Shown piece after piece: positions 1-6,356 of a stretch of 7,150 nt of DNA (the first letter of the stretch is position 1; every line of letters starts with the position of its first letter). The translations under genes were made by a program, and so were the position numbers. Source of the DNA: an uncultured bacterium (lineage in GTDB: Bacteria; Desulfobacterota; Desulfobulbia; Desulfobulbales; Desulfobulbaceae). Location: contig CAIMMA010000366.1 in assembly GCA_903842475.1 (NCBI GenBank), forward strand, positions 1 to 7,150. The letters are read 5' to 3'. The notes below the pieces were generated by a model. It made no database searches, was not told the DNA's origin, and was given only the letters and a program-made list of their open reading frames with translations.

Positions 1-514
1 CCAGGTCGCGGTTAAGGGAGCGGTCGATGATGATTTTTCCCGGCATCTTGAAGCCGGTTTCACTGATGTAGGCCAGCTGGGCCTCGATTTTCCCACGGGA
101 ATCGAGCATGGTGTTGACACTGGGAACGGCCTCCAGTTGAGCGGCGAGCTCCGGGGCTTCGTCGGAGAGCAGCTGGAGCAGATAGTGGTCGCAGTAGACG
201 ATGCCGTGGAGCACCCCTCGGTCCAGGTAGTGCTCCAGGGTGTTGACGATCGGTTTGAGGTTCCGGCTGTCGGTGAGCAGTTCCGGGGTGTAAAACCGGC
301 TGTTGAGCAGGACATATTTCCGTGGGCCCCGCAGCCGTTCAAGGCCCCTGATGATCTGCTCCTGTGAACCGGAGGGTTCGATCTGGATGCGACTGTCGAG
401 GGCCCGGCTGTGGAGCAGACTGAAATGGATGCTGTCCAGATCCTCTGCGCACTCGAGTAAAAAATCGATATACCGTTCCTCCAGGAGGAAAGGGACATTG
501 AGAAAGGGTTTCAT
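1..514 (-). CDS. Probable U32-like TIM-barrel protein, partial (C terminus beyond window)
   Basis: The frame starts at ATG 514 and stays open for 171 codons to the left edge, so the C terminus is missing. The ATG overlaps the TGA of the U32 gene upstream (ATGA, 4 nt), which suggests one mRNA and translational coupling; its own Shine-Dalgarno sequence is weak. I do not recognise a named family with certainty. The order of segments resembles the N-terminal half of the U32 neighbour: a strand ending in YVLLN (67-71) matches VYVTVN, GIVYCDHYLLQLL (104-116) matches GLIVSDPGILSIA, and IIIDRSLNRDL (161-171) matches LNLARELGLEEI. No U32 cysteine signature has appeared by residue 171, so any would lie outside the window. 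The likely role is a diverged partner subunit, by analogy with UbiU/UbiV and the two TrhP proteins of Bacillus (YrrN/YrrO). The open frame is certain; the function is inference. Confidence 0.8.
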   Translation of the reverse strand, partial: MKPFLNVPFLLEERYIDFLLECAEDLDSIHFSLLHSRALDSRIQIEPSGSQEQIIRGLERLRGPRKYVLLNSRFYTPELLTDSRNLKPIVNTLEHYLDRGVLHGIVYCDHYLLQLLSDEAPELAAQLEAVPSVNTMLDSRGKIEAQLAYISETGFKMPGKIIIDRSLNRDL

Positions 515-1782
515 GGGAGTTTTATTCTCTTGCGTAAAATTGAATGCATCTCAACGGACATCAGCGGCGGTTCGGTCAGCAGAGCGACCAAGGCGCCGGG
601 ATTGGCCCTGGTGATCGAGGCGCCGTCTGCGGTTTGCATACCGATCACGGTCACCGGGTCTGAAACAATAAAACGGCCGAGATATTCCACCTGATCACCT
701 AAGGTCAGAACATGCCGCGTTTCGATCCGCAGTGGTTCCAGGTCCCGGACAATGCCCACCGGGACATACTCTTGCTCCACCCTCATTCTATCATAAAGCA
801 TGTCCCCAGATGAAGGCCTGGCTGAAAAAAAGTTTTCTGTCTGGCCGCGGGTGCCGATCTTGTTCATTTCCTTATGAAAAACTTCAGGCAAAACCAGGCT
901 ATCTGCGGAAAGCCCTGAAAATAATTGTTCGCCGATCCAATCAAGGGCCAGCCGATACAGCCGCACCACCGCCCCCACGTAGCCGACGGACTTCATCCTC
1001 CCCTCGATTTTGATTGCATCCACCCCGGCATCGATCAGGGCCGGCAGCCGGTTGAGCAGGCAGAGGTCGCGGGAGTTGAAGATGTAGGTGCCGCGCTCGT
1101 CCTCTTCCACCGGAAAGTACTGTCCGGGCCGTTTTTCCTCGACCAGTGCGTAGGAATAGCGGCAGGGATGGGCGCAATCCCCCTGATTGGCATTGCGGCC
1201 GGTGAAATAGGTGCTCAGCATGCAGCGGCCGGAATATGAGATGCACAGCGCTCCGTGGACAAACACCTCCAGTTCGATGCCGGTTGCCGCTCGCATGGCC
1301 CGAATTTCTTCCAGACCGAGCTCACGGGCGAGATTGAGTCGGCCGACCCCCTGCGCGGCCCAGAAACCGGCGCTGGCGGTGTTGGTCATATTGGCCTGGG
1401 TGGAGAGATGCAGGGGCAGATCTGGGACGATCTGCCGGGCGATGCTGAGGATGCCGGGATCGCTGACAATGAGGCCATCGGCGCCGGCGTCCCGGAGCAT
1501 GTGCAGATAGGGTGCCAACTCCGCCAGGTCGCGATTGTGGGCAAAGATGTTGACGGTGACATAGACCTTGACGCCATGCGCATGGGCATAGGCAATGGCC
1601 TGTCGAAGGCCGGCTTCGTCGAAATTGGCGGCGCGGGCCCGCAGGCTGAATGCTTTGCCGCCCAGATAGACGGCGTCGGCACCGTAATGGATGGCGGTCA
1701 CCAGCTTTTCATAATTGCCGGCCGGGGCCAGCAGCTCGGGAATGCGCGGGCCGAGGGTTGCAGCCTTCAGTGGGTTGGTCAT
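511..1782 (-). CDS. Peptidase U32 family protein, TrhP/YrrO-like
   Basis: This 423-residue protein is close in length to the TrhP (YegQ/YrrO) branch of U32. It opens with the family motif PELLAPAGNYEKL (15-27) followed by YGADAVYLGG (33-42). Residues 172-190 match the U32 signature E-x-F-x2-G-[SA]-x-C-x4-G-x-C-x-[LIVM]-S. C180, C187, C203 and C207, with C241 as a further candidate, are suited to hold the iron-sulfur cluster known from U32 proteins. IKIEGRMKS (258-266) is also typical. Despite the peptidase name, characterised relatives help hydroxylate nucleic acid bases (TrhP: prephenate-dependent 5-hydroxyuridine at tRNA position 34) or ubiquinone precursors (UbiU/V). The length and the lack of large insertions favour TrhP over RlhA. 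ATG 1782 is the only good start before the conserved motif, although no strong Shine-Dalgarno sequence precedes it. The gene is first in a two-gene operon. Family assignment is firm; the exact substrate is inferred. Confidence 0.93.
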   Translation of the reverse strand: MTNPLKAATLGPRIPELLAPAGNYEKLVTAIHYGADAVYLGGKAFSLRARAANFDEAGLRQAIAYAHAHGVKVYVTVNIFAHNRDLAELAPYLHMLRDAGADGLIVSDPGILSIARQIVPDLPLHLSTQANMTNTASAGFWAAQGVGRLNLARELGLEEIRAMRAATGIELEVFVHGALCISYSGRCMLSTYFTGRNANQGDCAHPCRYSYALVEEKRPGQYFPVEEDERGTYIFNSRDLCLLNRLPALIDAGVDAIKIEGRMKSVGYVGAVVRLYRLALDWIGEQLFSGLSADSLVLPEVFHKEMNKIGTRGQTENFFSARPSSGDMLYDRMRVEQEYVPVGIVRDLEPLRIETRHVLTLGDQVEYLGRFIVSDPVTVIGMQTADGASITRANPGALVALLTEPPLMSVEMHSILRKRIKLP

Positions 1783-2032
1783 TCGGGATCACAGGGCAGA
1801 AGGAGAATGGGGAAAGAAAAATAGGCGCGGGTTGGGTGGCGGTCCTTTGGTGGCGGGGACCCCTCGAATCAACGCCGGGAAATTTCAGCTGTTGGTCAGT
1901 GGTATGTATTCATTGGTACGGGAGAAGCGTCATGTTTATCAAAAAGTAGTGGCCCATCAAGAGCGGCCGAAACGGCGGCCTCCGCTAAAAGTGCTTGCTC
2001 CTCTGCTCCGGCTGATTTACACTTTTTTCAGT

Positions 2033-2047
2033 TGGCGGTAACGTTGC
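2033..2047 (+). promoter_or_regulatory. Putative sigma-54 (-24/-12) promoter of the CBM48 gene
   Basis: TGGC at 2033-2036 and TTGC at 2044-2047 are spaced exactly as in the RpoN consensus TGGCAC-N5-TTGC, with the invariant GG (2034-2035) and GC (2046-2047) 10 nt apart. The inner AC is GG here and the base after TTGC is C, so the match is good only in the core. Transcription would start near 2059, giving a leader of about 47 nt before ATG 2106. No competing sigma-70 promoter was evident, and no enhancer site was identified. Short motifs like this arise by chance. Confidence 0.45.
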
Positions 2048-2091
2048 CTGCCACGGCGCTCAGTTGCTGGACAATTAGTTTAAACGTATGC

Positions 2092-2097
2092 AAGGAG
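2092..2097 (+). promoter_or_regulatory. Ribosome binding site that fixes the CBM48 start
   Basis: AAGGAG is followed by 8 nt and then ATG 2106. The earlier in-frame ATG at 2088 precedes this site and has none of its own, so 2106 is the likely start and the protein has 98 rather than 104 residues. Confidence 0.85.
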
Positions 2098-2105
2098 AAA
2101 ACGGT

Positions 2106-2402
2106 ATGCTGAAGAAAAGTTATTCGAAAACCGGCGCATCCTGTCGCGTCACCTTTAAATACGATAACGAAGAACAGGCCAGGACTGCGGTGCTTGCGGG
2201 GGAATTCAATGGCTGGTCCCTGCTGGAAACCCCGATGAAACAATTAAAAGACGGCAGCTTCTCCGTCAGCGTCTCCCTGCCCGCCGGCCAGTCGTATCGT
2301 TTCCGTTATGTCCTCGACGGTGGTGTCTGGGTCAACGATGCCGAGGCCGACGGGTATGCGGCCAATGAATACGGCGAGGAAAACTCGGTCGTCACCCTCT
2401 GA
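2106..2402 (+). CDS. Small CBM48 / isoamylase early-set domain protein (glycogen-binding)
   Basis: The 98-residue protein consists of almost nothing but one carbohydrate-binding domain of the CBM48/AMPK-beta type. Visible features are VTFKY (15-19), the GEFNGW turn (32-37), a central LPAGQSYRFRYVLDG segment (58-72) and W75, ending with NEYGEENSVVTL. W37, R65, W75 and N93 appear to align with the Trp, Lys, Trp and Asn that hold glucan in the AMPK beta subunit (alignment from memory). There is no signal peptide, membrane segment or catalytic domain, so it probably acts in the cytoplasm by binding glycogen or an alpha-glucan enzyme. The neighbours are not glycogen genes. It has a strong Shine-Dalgarno sequence and a sigma-54-like element upstream, and a hairpin directly after its stop. 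The domain is confident; the physiological role is unknown. Confidence 0.9.
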   Translation: MLKKSYSKTGASCRVTFKYDNEEQARTAVLAGEFNGWSLLETPMKQLKDGSFSVSVSLPAGQSYRFRYVLDGGVWVNDAEADGYAANEYGEENSVVTL

Positions 2403-2440
2403 GGCCATCACCAACACCGTGGTCGGCATTGGTGATGGTC
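2403..2440. terminator. Hairpin between convergent genes, possible bidirectional terminator
   Basis: The arm at 2403-2414 pairs with 2429-2440 over 12 positions (one G-T wobble) around a 14-nt loop, starting at the base after the CBM48 stop. The stem also lies 23 nt past the end of the minus-strand carbonic anhydrase gene. Neither strand has a T-run after the stem, so it is not a textbook intrinsic terminator; it may need Rho or act mainly in mRNA 3'-end protection. Confidence 0.55.
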
Positions 2441-2462
2441 AGCTGTCCGGTGCCGGCCACGG

Positions 2463-3017
2463 TTAAAAGCAGTCTCCCACCTTGGCCTGATAATACTCAT
2501 TTTTCAGGGCCACATATCGTTTCCACGAAGCCTGCATTTCCAGCAACTGGGCATCGCTGACTTCCCGCACCACTTTGGCGGGCGTCCCCATGATTAAAGA
2601 ACGCGGTGGATACTGCTTGCCGGGGGGGACCACCGAACCGGCGCCGACGATCGATTCCCGACCGATAACTGCTCCGTCGAGAATGATCGCCCCCATACCG
2701 ATTAGGCACAGGTCTCCCACCGTGCAGCCGTGGAGGATGGCGCGGTGGCCGACGGTGACATCACAGCCGATGATGGTGGGGTGCCCGTCCTGATCAACCC
2801 GTTCCCCGCCTTCGTGCTGGGTGATGTGGACCACGGACAGATCCTGGATGTTGGTGCGCGCCCCGATCCGGATACGATGGACATCGCCCCGCACAATAGT
2901 GCCGAACCAGAGGCTGACATCTTCGCCCAAGACAACATCACCGATCAGAGTGGCACTGGGAGCCACCCATCCGCCTTTGCCGACCTGCGGCTGATAATCA
3001 CGGTATGGCAGTATCAT
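2463..3017 (-). CDS. Gamma-class carbonic anhydrase family protein (YrdA/PaaY-like)
   Basis: This 184-residue protein has the length and the left-handed beta-helix hexapeptide pattern of the gamma carbonic anhydrase/YrdA family. The three expected metal-binding histidines are visible: H64 (VVHIT), H91 (VGHRA) and H96 (LHGC). RGD (43-45) and NIQD (57-60) match the conserved Arg, Asp, Asn and Gln of the site and the trimer interface. MGTPAKVVREV (143-153) leads into the usual C-terminal helix. The active enzymes interconvert CO2 and bicarbonate in the cytoplasm as trimers, but many members, including YrdA types, show little or no proven activity. ATG 3017 has AGGAG (3023-3027) 5 nt upstream. 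It follows the ABC gene on the same strand after a 175-nt gap, so cotranscription is possible but not shown. Family call is firm; activity is uncertain. Confidence 0.94.
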   Translation of the reverse strand: MILPYRDYQPQVGKGGWVAPSATLIGDVVLGEDVSLWFGTIVRGDVHRIRIGARTNIQDLSVVHITQHEGGERVDQDGHPTIIGCDVTVGHRAILHGCTVGDLCLIGMGAIILDGAVIGRESIVGAGSVVPPGKQYPPRSLIMGTPAKVVREVSDAQLLEMQASWKRYVALKNEYYQAKVGDCF

Positions 3018-3192
3018 TTTTTCTCCTGTTCTTAAAAGAAGATGCTCTCAAAAGATGGTTTCAGTCGTTCAGGCTGAAGTCTGCTCGCCCAAAATGGTCG
3101 TAATCGGCAGGCATGCCCCCCTGCCTCGCCTGCTATGGTAATCACGAACCGGCCAACCTCCTACAGACATTTCACCTGGGTGATGCATTTTT
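3018..3192 (-). other. Intergenic spacer with GC-rich inverted repeat
   Basis: This 175-nt gap lies between two minus-strand genes. GGCAGG (3106-3111) can pair with CCTGCC (3120-3125), while overlapping GCAGGC (3107-3112) can instead pair with GCCTGC (3128-3133), so two exclusive hairpins are possible. No T-run follows closely on the minus strand. I cannot match this to a known riboswitch class, and no clear sigma-70 promoter stands out. A frame across it, opening within the end of the ABC gene, has no good start signal. Confidence 0.35.
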
Positions 3193-4584
3193 TCATCCGT
3201 CGAATTGCACCTGCTGGGTGAAAAACCTACGGTATTCATCCGGGCGATGACTGACATACACTATGGTGCAGAGGTTTTTAGCGGCAATTTCGGCGAGAAA
3301 ATCAAGCAGCGCCATCCGGTTGGGTTCATCGAGCCCCTGGGTCGGTTCGTCAAGGATGAGCAGACGCGGTACCTTGATCAGGGCTCGGGCCAGCAGAATC
3401 AGCCGTTGCTCGCCGTAGTCAAGCCGGCGAAAGCTGACCCCGGCCCGGTCCGCCAGGCTTAGGCGCTGCAGCCATTTCAGTGCCAACTGCTGTTGGCCTG
3501 GGGTGGGGCGGGCATAGAGGCCGATCGAGTCAAACAGGCCGGAGACCACAATCGCCAGGGCGCTGCCGGCTACCCGGTGGTTGCGGTGCAGATCGGGACT
3601 GACGATGCCCATCTGCCGTTTTACTTCCCAGATCGACTCGCCGCCGCCCCGCTGCCGGCCGAACAGCATCAGCTCGTTGACGTAGCACAGGGGGTGGTCG
3701 CCGGTGATGATCTGCAGCAGGGTCGACTTGCCGCAGCCGTTGGGTCCGGTGATCAGGGTATGGTCGCCTTGATTGACGGTGAGGTTGAGGTTGTTGAAGA
3801 CCTCGATCTCGCCGTAGCGGGCGAATCCCCTGGTCAGGGTGAGAAGATTGGGGCCGCTCTCGTCCCGTCCGCCGGTGGGGATCTCCCGGTGGAGTTCTTC
3901 GACCGAGACCCGGAATCGGGCGGGCTGGCGCCAAAGCAACCGCCGTACCTCCGGCAGGATCTCGCCAAGGGGGCCTTGCAGGGCGATGCGCCCCTCCAGG
4001 ACGGCGGCGAGGTGGCTGCACCATGAGGGGATATCTCCTGTATTGTTGACAAAAGTTATGATACTTAACCCCTGTTGCTGCAGTCGGGCCAGCACCCGAT
4101 CCAGTTCCAGGCAGCTGGCTTGATCCAAGCCTTCGTAGGGGTTCTCGAGCACCAGCAGGGAGGCGCCGTGGGTGATTAATTGGAGGAGGCGGAGTTTTCG
4201 AGCCTGACCGGAGCTCAACTGCCGGTAGCCCCGGTCCAGTACCTGGTCCAGGGCGAAAAGCTCGATCAATTCCCGGTGTTCTTCCGGCCTGGCAAGAAAA
4301 TCGCGGGCCGGGGTGCCGGGATCGATCCGGTCGAGGAAATCGGTGTTATCCTGGCGGAGCTCCGCCTCGAAAATGGCTTGCTGCCGTTTGAACGAGAGCA
4401 CGCCGATTTCGGCCGGCAACTGCAGTACTTCGGCCTGGAAGTCAACCGGTTCCCCGGTGATCACATCACAGAGCAGGGTGATCCCCGAGCTGTTGGCGCC
4501 GACCAGGCACCAGGCCTCCCCGGGTCTGGCTGCAAACCATGGTATGTGCAGGCCCTGGGCCGCAAGTCCCTGGATGGTGATCAT
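3193..4584 (-). CDS. Twin ABC ATP-binding protein, ModF-like, with degenerate first ATPase domain
   Basis: Two ABC ATPase domains are fused, as in E. coli ModF (about 490 residues). From ATG 4584 the product has 463 residues; numbering here uses an upstream in-frame ATG at 4779. Domain 2 is complete: Walker A GPNGCGKS (345-352), Walker B LLILDEP (473-479), H-loop H511. Its block GDHPLCYVNELMLFG (360-374), then GGGESIWEVK, closely resembles ModF. Domain 1 is altered: Walker A reads GANSSGIT (94-101, Lys replaced by Ile100), Walker B reads LLVLENP (208-214), and the H-loop position is N246, yet its signature LSSGQ (188-192) is intact. No membrane segment is present, so this is a soluble ATPase; molybdate is only a guess and no modABC gene is in view. 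ATG 4584 matches where ModF begins but lacks a Shine-Dalgarno sequence. The in-frame ATG 4779 falls almost at the predicted transcription start and is unlikely. See 4655-4708 for a better start in another frame. Confidence 0.88.
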   Translation of the reverse strand: MITIQGLAAQGLHIPWFAARPGEAWCLVGANSSGITLLCDVITGEPVDFQAEVLQLPAEIGVLSFKRQQAIFEAELRQDNTDFLDRIDPGTPARDFLARPEEHRELIELFALDQVLDRGYRQLSSGQARKLRLLQLITHGASLLVLENPYEGLDQASCLELDRVLARLQQQGLSIITFVNNTGDIPSWCSHLAAVLEGRIALQGPLGEILPEVRRLLWRQPARFRVSVEELHREIPTGGRDESGPNLLTLTRGFARYGEIEVFNNLNLTVNQGDHTLITGPNGCGKSTLLQIITGDHPLCYVNELMLFGRQRGGGESIWEVKRQMGIVSPDLHRNHRVAGSALAIVVSGLFDSIGLYARPTPGQQQLALKWLQRLSLADRAGVSFRRLDYGEQRLILLARALIKVPRLLILDEPTQGLDEPNRMALLDFLAEIAAKNLCTIVYVSHRPDEYRRFFTQQVQFDG

Positions 4585-4654
4585 CGCCGTCCGCACCGCA
4601 CAGGCGGGGTATTCATCCCAGATCGTTTGCACGTTGCAGGGTGCGCCCGGTTCA

Positions 4655-4708
4655 TCAAAATTCCAGGGGCGGGATGCGTTGGCTGTCCGGTAAGGTATAC
4701 TGTTCCAT
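4655..4708 (-). other. 17-codon ORF, likely displaced N terminus or leader peptide of the ABC gene
   Basis: ATG 4708 has GAGGA (4716-4720) 7 nt upstream and lies about 75 nt after the predicted transcription start. It encodes MEQYTLPDSQRIPPLEF and then TGA. The last sense codon and stop read TTT-TGA-T. Skipping one T gives LEF-DEPGAP and joins the ABC frame, for a protein of about 504 residues. The 24 codons from 4656 down to ATG 4584 look coding in the ABC frame. Explanations are a programmed +1 shift, a one-base indel (real or sequencing) in the four-T run, or a separate leader peptide. Confidence 0.5.
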
Positions 4709-4715
4709 GGCAAGG

Positions 4716-4720
4716 TCCTC
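4716..4720 (-). promoter_or_regulatory. Ribosome binding site for the ORF at 4708
   Basis: GAGGA on the minus strand, 7 nt before ATG 4708. Neither of the in-frame ATGs of the ABC gene (4779 and 4584) has a comparable site, which makes this the best translation signal near that gene's start. Confidence 0.6.
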
Positions 4721-4790
4721 GTGGGGTTGAGCGGGTTGGTCGCCACCTTGGTGTCCTGGCGCGCGGATACCTTGATCATTACGCCATTGT

Positions 4791-4819
4791 ACTGTAGAAA
4801 GCCGTGAGTTTTCCGTCAA
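4791..4819 (-). promoter_or_regulatory. Putative sigma-70 promoter of the ABC gene
   Basis: On the minus strand TTGACG (4819-4814, 5 of 6 to consensus) is followed by a 17-nt spacer and TACAGT (4796-4791, 4 of 6). Transcription should begin near 4784. This leaves only about 5 nt before ATG 4779 but a normal leader before ATG 4708. Confidence 0.6.
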
Positions 4820-4830
4820 ACAAATTACTC

Positions 4831-4836
4831 TATAAG
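4831..4836 (+). promoter_or_regulatory. Possible -10 element for the diguanylate cyclase gene
   Basis: TATAAG is a good -10 hexamer in the divergent gap, but the -35 region (TT-rich, near 4809-4814) is poor. If used, it would overlap the divergent ABC promoter and give a leader of roughly 135 nt. Confidence 0.25.
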
Positions 4837-4978
4837 GCTGGTTCCCGGATGGCCATGATTATGCGGCACCGGGGCTGCGTTCTAATTGGATCAAACGATT
4901 TCTTTTAGGTAATCAGTGGTACCTGCCTTGGCATAGCGCGGTGCCTGGTGTGAACTCTGTGGAGACCTGGTCGCAACA

Positions 4979-6355
4979 ATGATGGGAATAATTGACGAAA
5001 ACCTCAACAATGCAGCGCCGGCCTCCATGGATCGAAAAACGGTGGTGGTGGTGGACGACAGTTCCACCATGCGCAGCATCATCCAACAAGAACTGGAAGC
5101 GGCAGGGTTTGCGGTTATCACCTTCATCGACGGCCTGGAGGCCCTTTCCTCGTTCCACTGGATGCATAAACTGCCGGACCTGATCACCCTGGATATCGAC
5201 ATGCCGCGCATGGATGGTTTCGTCTGCTGCGAAAAAATCAGGGAGCTGGAGGACAAGGGGTTGTTCGGCACTCCGGAAGCCCGCATCCCGGTGCTGTTTG
5301 TTTCCGCCAACGACACTTTTGAAAATCGCAGCCGCGGTTTTCATCTCGGCGTCCTCGAGTTTATTTCCAAGCCGTTTGTGCGCGGCGACATCGCCAAGGC
5401 GGTCAGTCGGGTGCTGCTGCCGCAGTCGACCTTCGCCGGCATGACGGCCCTGGTGATCGACGATAATCAGGGGGTGCGACGGATGGTCGGAACCTGCCTG
5501 CACCGTATCGGTCTGACCATCATTGAGGCGGAAAACGGCAGGCAGGCCTATGATCTGGTGCGGGAACACAGCAGCCGACTCGATCTGGCCATCGTCGATT
5601 ATGAAATGCCGGTGATGCGCGGCGACGAATTTATTCATCTCGCCCGTCAGCTCCCGGAAGCCGAGCTTCTGCCGATGCTCTCGATTAGCAGCACCGAAGA
5701 AACCAATGCGGTGTTGCGGATGTTCCGGGCCGGCGCCACCGATTATCTGATGAAACCGTTCATCGCCGAAGAACTGCTGGCCCGGGTCCAGGTGCACCTG
5801 CAGTTGCGTCGCCATGTCCGCCATCTGGAAGAGATGAACCGGAATCTTTATGATCGGGCGGTCAACGACGCACTCACCGGCCTGCGCAATAAACGCTATT
5901 TCCAGGAGGCTTTTGAAGAGATGTTTGCCCGGGCGCTGCGTATCGGTATCGATCTCAGCTGCCTCTTTTTTGATCTTGATCACTTTAAGAAGGTCAACGA
6001 CACCTGCGGCCATGGGTTTGGCGATTATGTCCTCAAAACCGTGGGGGCCCTGCTGAGGAAAAATGTTCGTTGCGGTGATCTGGCCGCCCGGTTCGGCGGC
6101 GAGGAATTCGTCGTGGCGCTGCCCAGTACCAATGTGGATAGCGCTTTGTTTGTCGCCGAGAAGATCCGGGCCCAGATCGAGGGGTATCGGTTCAGCGACC
6201 AGGGGCAGCAATGGGCGGTGACGGCCAGTATCGGGGTCGCCTCCCTCCATGTCCACCGGCCCAAAACCGCCGCGGATCTCCTGCAACTGGCCGATCAGGC
6301 CCTGTATCGTGCCAAGGGGAACGGCCGCAACCGGGTTGAATACCAAAGGGCGTAG
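4979..6355 (+). CDS. PleD-type response regulator diguanylate cyclase (REC-REC-GGDEF)
   Basis: This 458-residue cytoplasmic protein makes cyclic di-GMP from two GTP. REC1 (about 20-147) has D26/D27, the phospho-acceptor D72 in LDIDMP, S109 and K131. REC2 (about 156-275) has D161/D162, acceptor D207 in VDYEMP, S236 and K259, so both receivers look able to accept phosphate; in PleD itself the second is an adaptor. The GGDEF domain (about 290-455) has DALTGLRN (297-304), FFDLDHFKKVND (330-341), GHGFGD (344-349) and the active loop GGEEF (373-377). The product-inhibition site RxxD is R364-D367, five residues before GGEEF. No kinase gene is adjacent, so the phosphate donor is unknown. The start is uncertain: ATG 4979 and 4982 have only a distant GGAG, and Met17 (5027) just before REC1 is an alternative without a Shine-Dalgarno sequence. 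The domain order and activity are well supported. Confidence 0.96.
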   Translation: MMGIIDENLNNAAPASMDRKTVVVVDDSSTMRSIIQQELEAAGFAVITFIDGLEALSSFHWMHKLPDLITLDIDMPRMDGFVCCEKIRELEDKGLFGTPEARIPVLFVSANDTFENRSRGFHLGVLEFISKPFVRGDIAKAVSRVLLPQSTFAGMTALVIDDNQGVRRMVGTCLHRIGLTIIEAENGRQAYDLVREHSSRLDLAIVDYEMPVMRGDEFIHLARQLPEAELLPMLSISSTEETNAVLRMFRAGATDYLMKPFIAEELLARVQVHLQLRRHVRHLEEMNRNLYDRAVNDALTGLRNKRYFQEAFEEMFARALRIGIDLSCLFFDLDHFKKVNDTCGHGFGDYVLKTVGALLRKNVRCGDLAARFGGEEFVVALPSTNVDSALFVAEKIRAQIEGYRFSDQGQQWAVTASIGVASLHVHRPKTAADLLQLADQALYRAKGNGRNRVEYQRA

Positions 6356-6356
6356 G

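Larger units (their letters stand above)
1783..2105. other. Divergent intergenic region
   Basis: These 323 bases separate the minus-strand U32 operon from the plus-strand CBM48 gene. The right end holds the sigma-54-like element and ribosome binding site listed separately. Around 1962-1986 there is a GC-rich inverted repeat (AGCGG/CCGCT flanking GCCG-AAA-CGGC) without a following T-run, so it is not a clear terminator. I could not pick a convincing promoter for the U32 operon: TTGATA with a poor -10 lies on the minus strand near 1915-1945. No ORF here looks coding. Confidence 0.6.

Noticed and set aside
1255..1824. 189-codon plus-strand frame opposite the U32 gene
   Set aside because: It is antisense to clear U32 motifs and has no family features.
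1932..1949. Mini-ORF MFIKK with a GGAG upstream in the intergenic region
   Set aside because: Five codons with no structure around them and upstream of the predicted CBM48 transcript; likely chance.
1962..1986. GC-rich inverted repeat as a terminator or operator
   Set aside because: Short interrupted stems, no T-run, and not placed at a gene end.
3069..3257. 62-codon minus-strand frame across the spacer after the ABC gene
   Set aside because: Its start lies inside the ABC coding sequence in another frame, with no Shine-Dalgarno sequence and no recognisable product.
4180..4797. 205-codon plus-strand frame opposite the start of the ABC gene
   Set aside because: It is a shadow of the ABC coding sequence with no recognisable domain or Shine-Dalgarno sequence.
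4913..6346. 477-codon open frame on the minus strand opposite the diguanylate cyclase
   Set aside because: It is fully antisense to an unmistakable REC-REC-GGDEF gene, its sequence is low-complexity in His, Gln and Gly, and it matches no domain. GC-rich third positions of the real gene explain the lack of stops.
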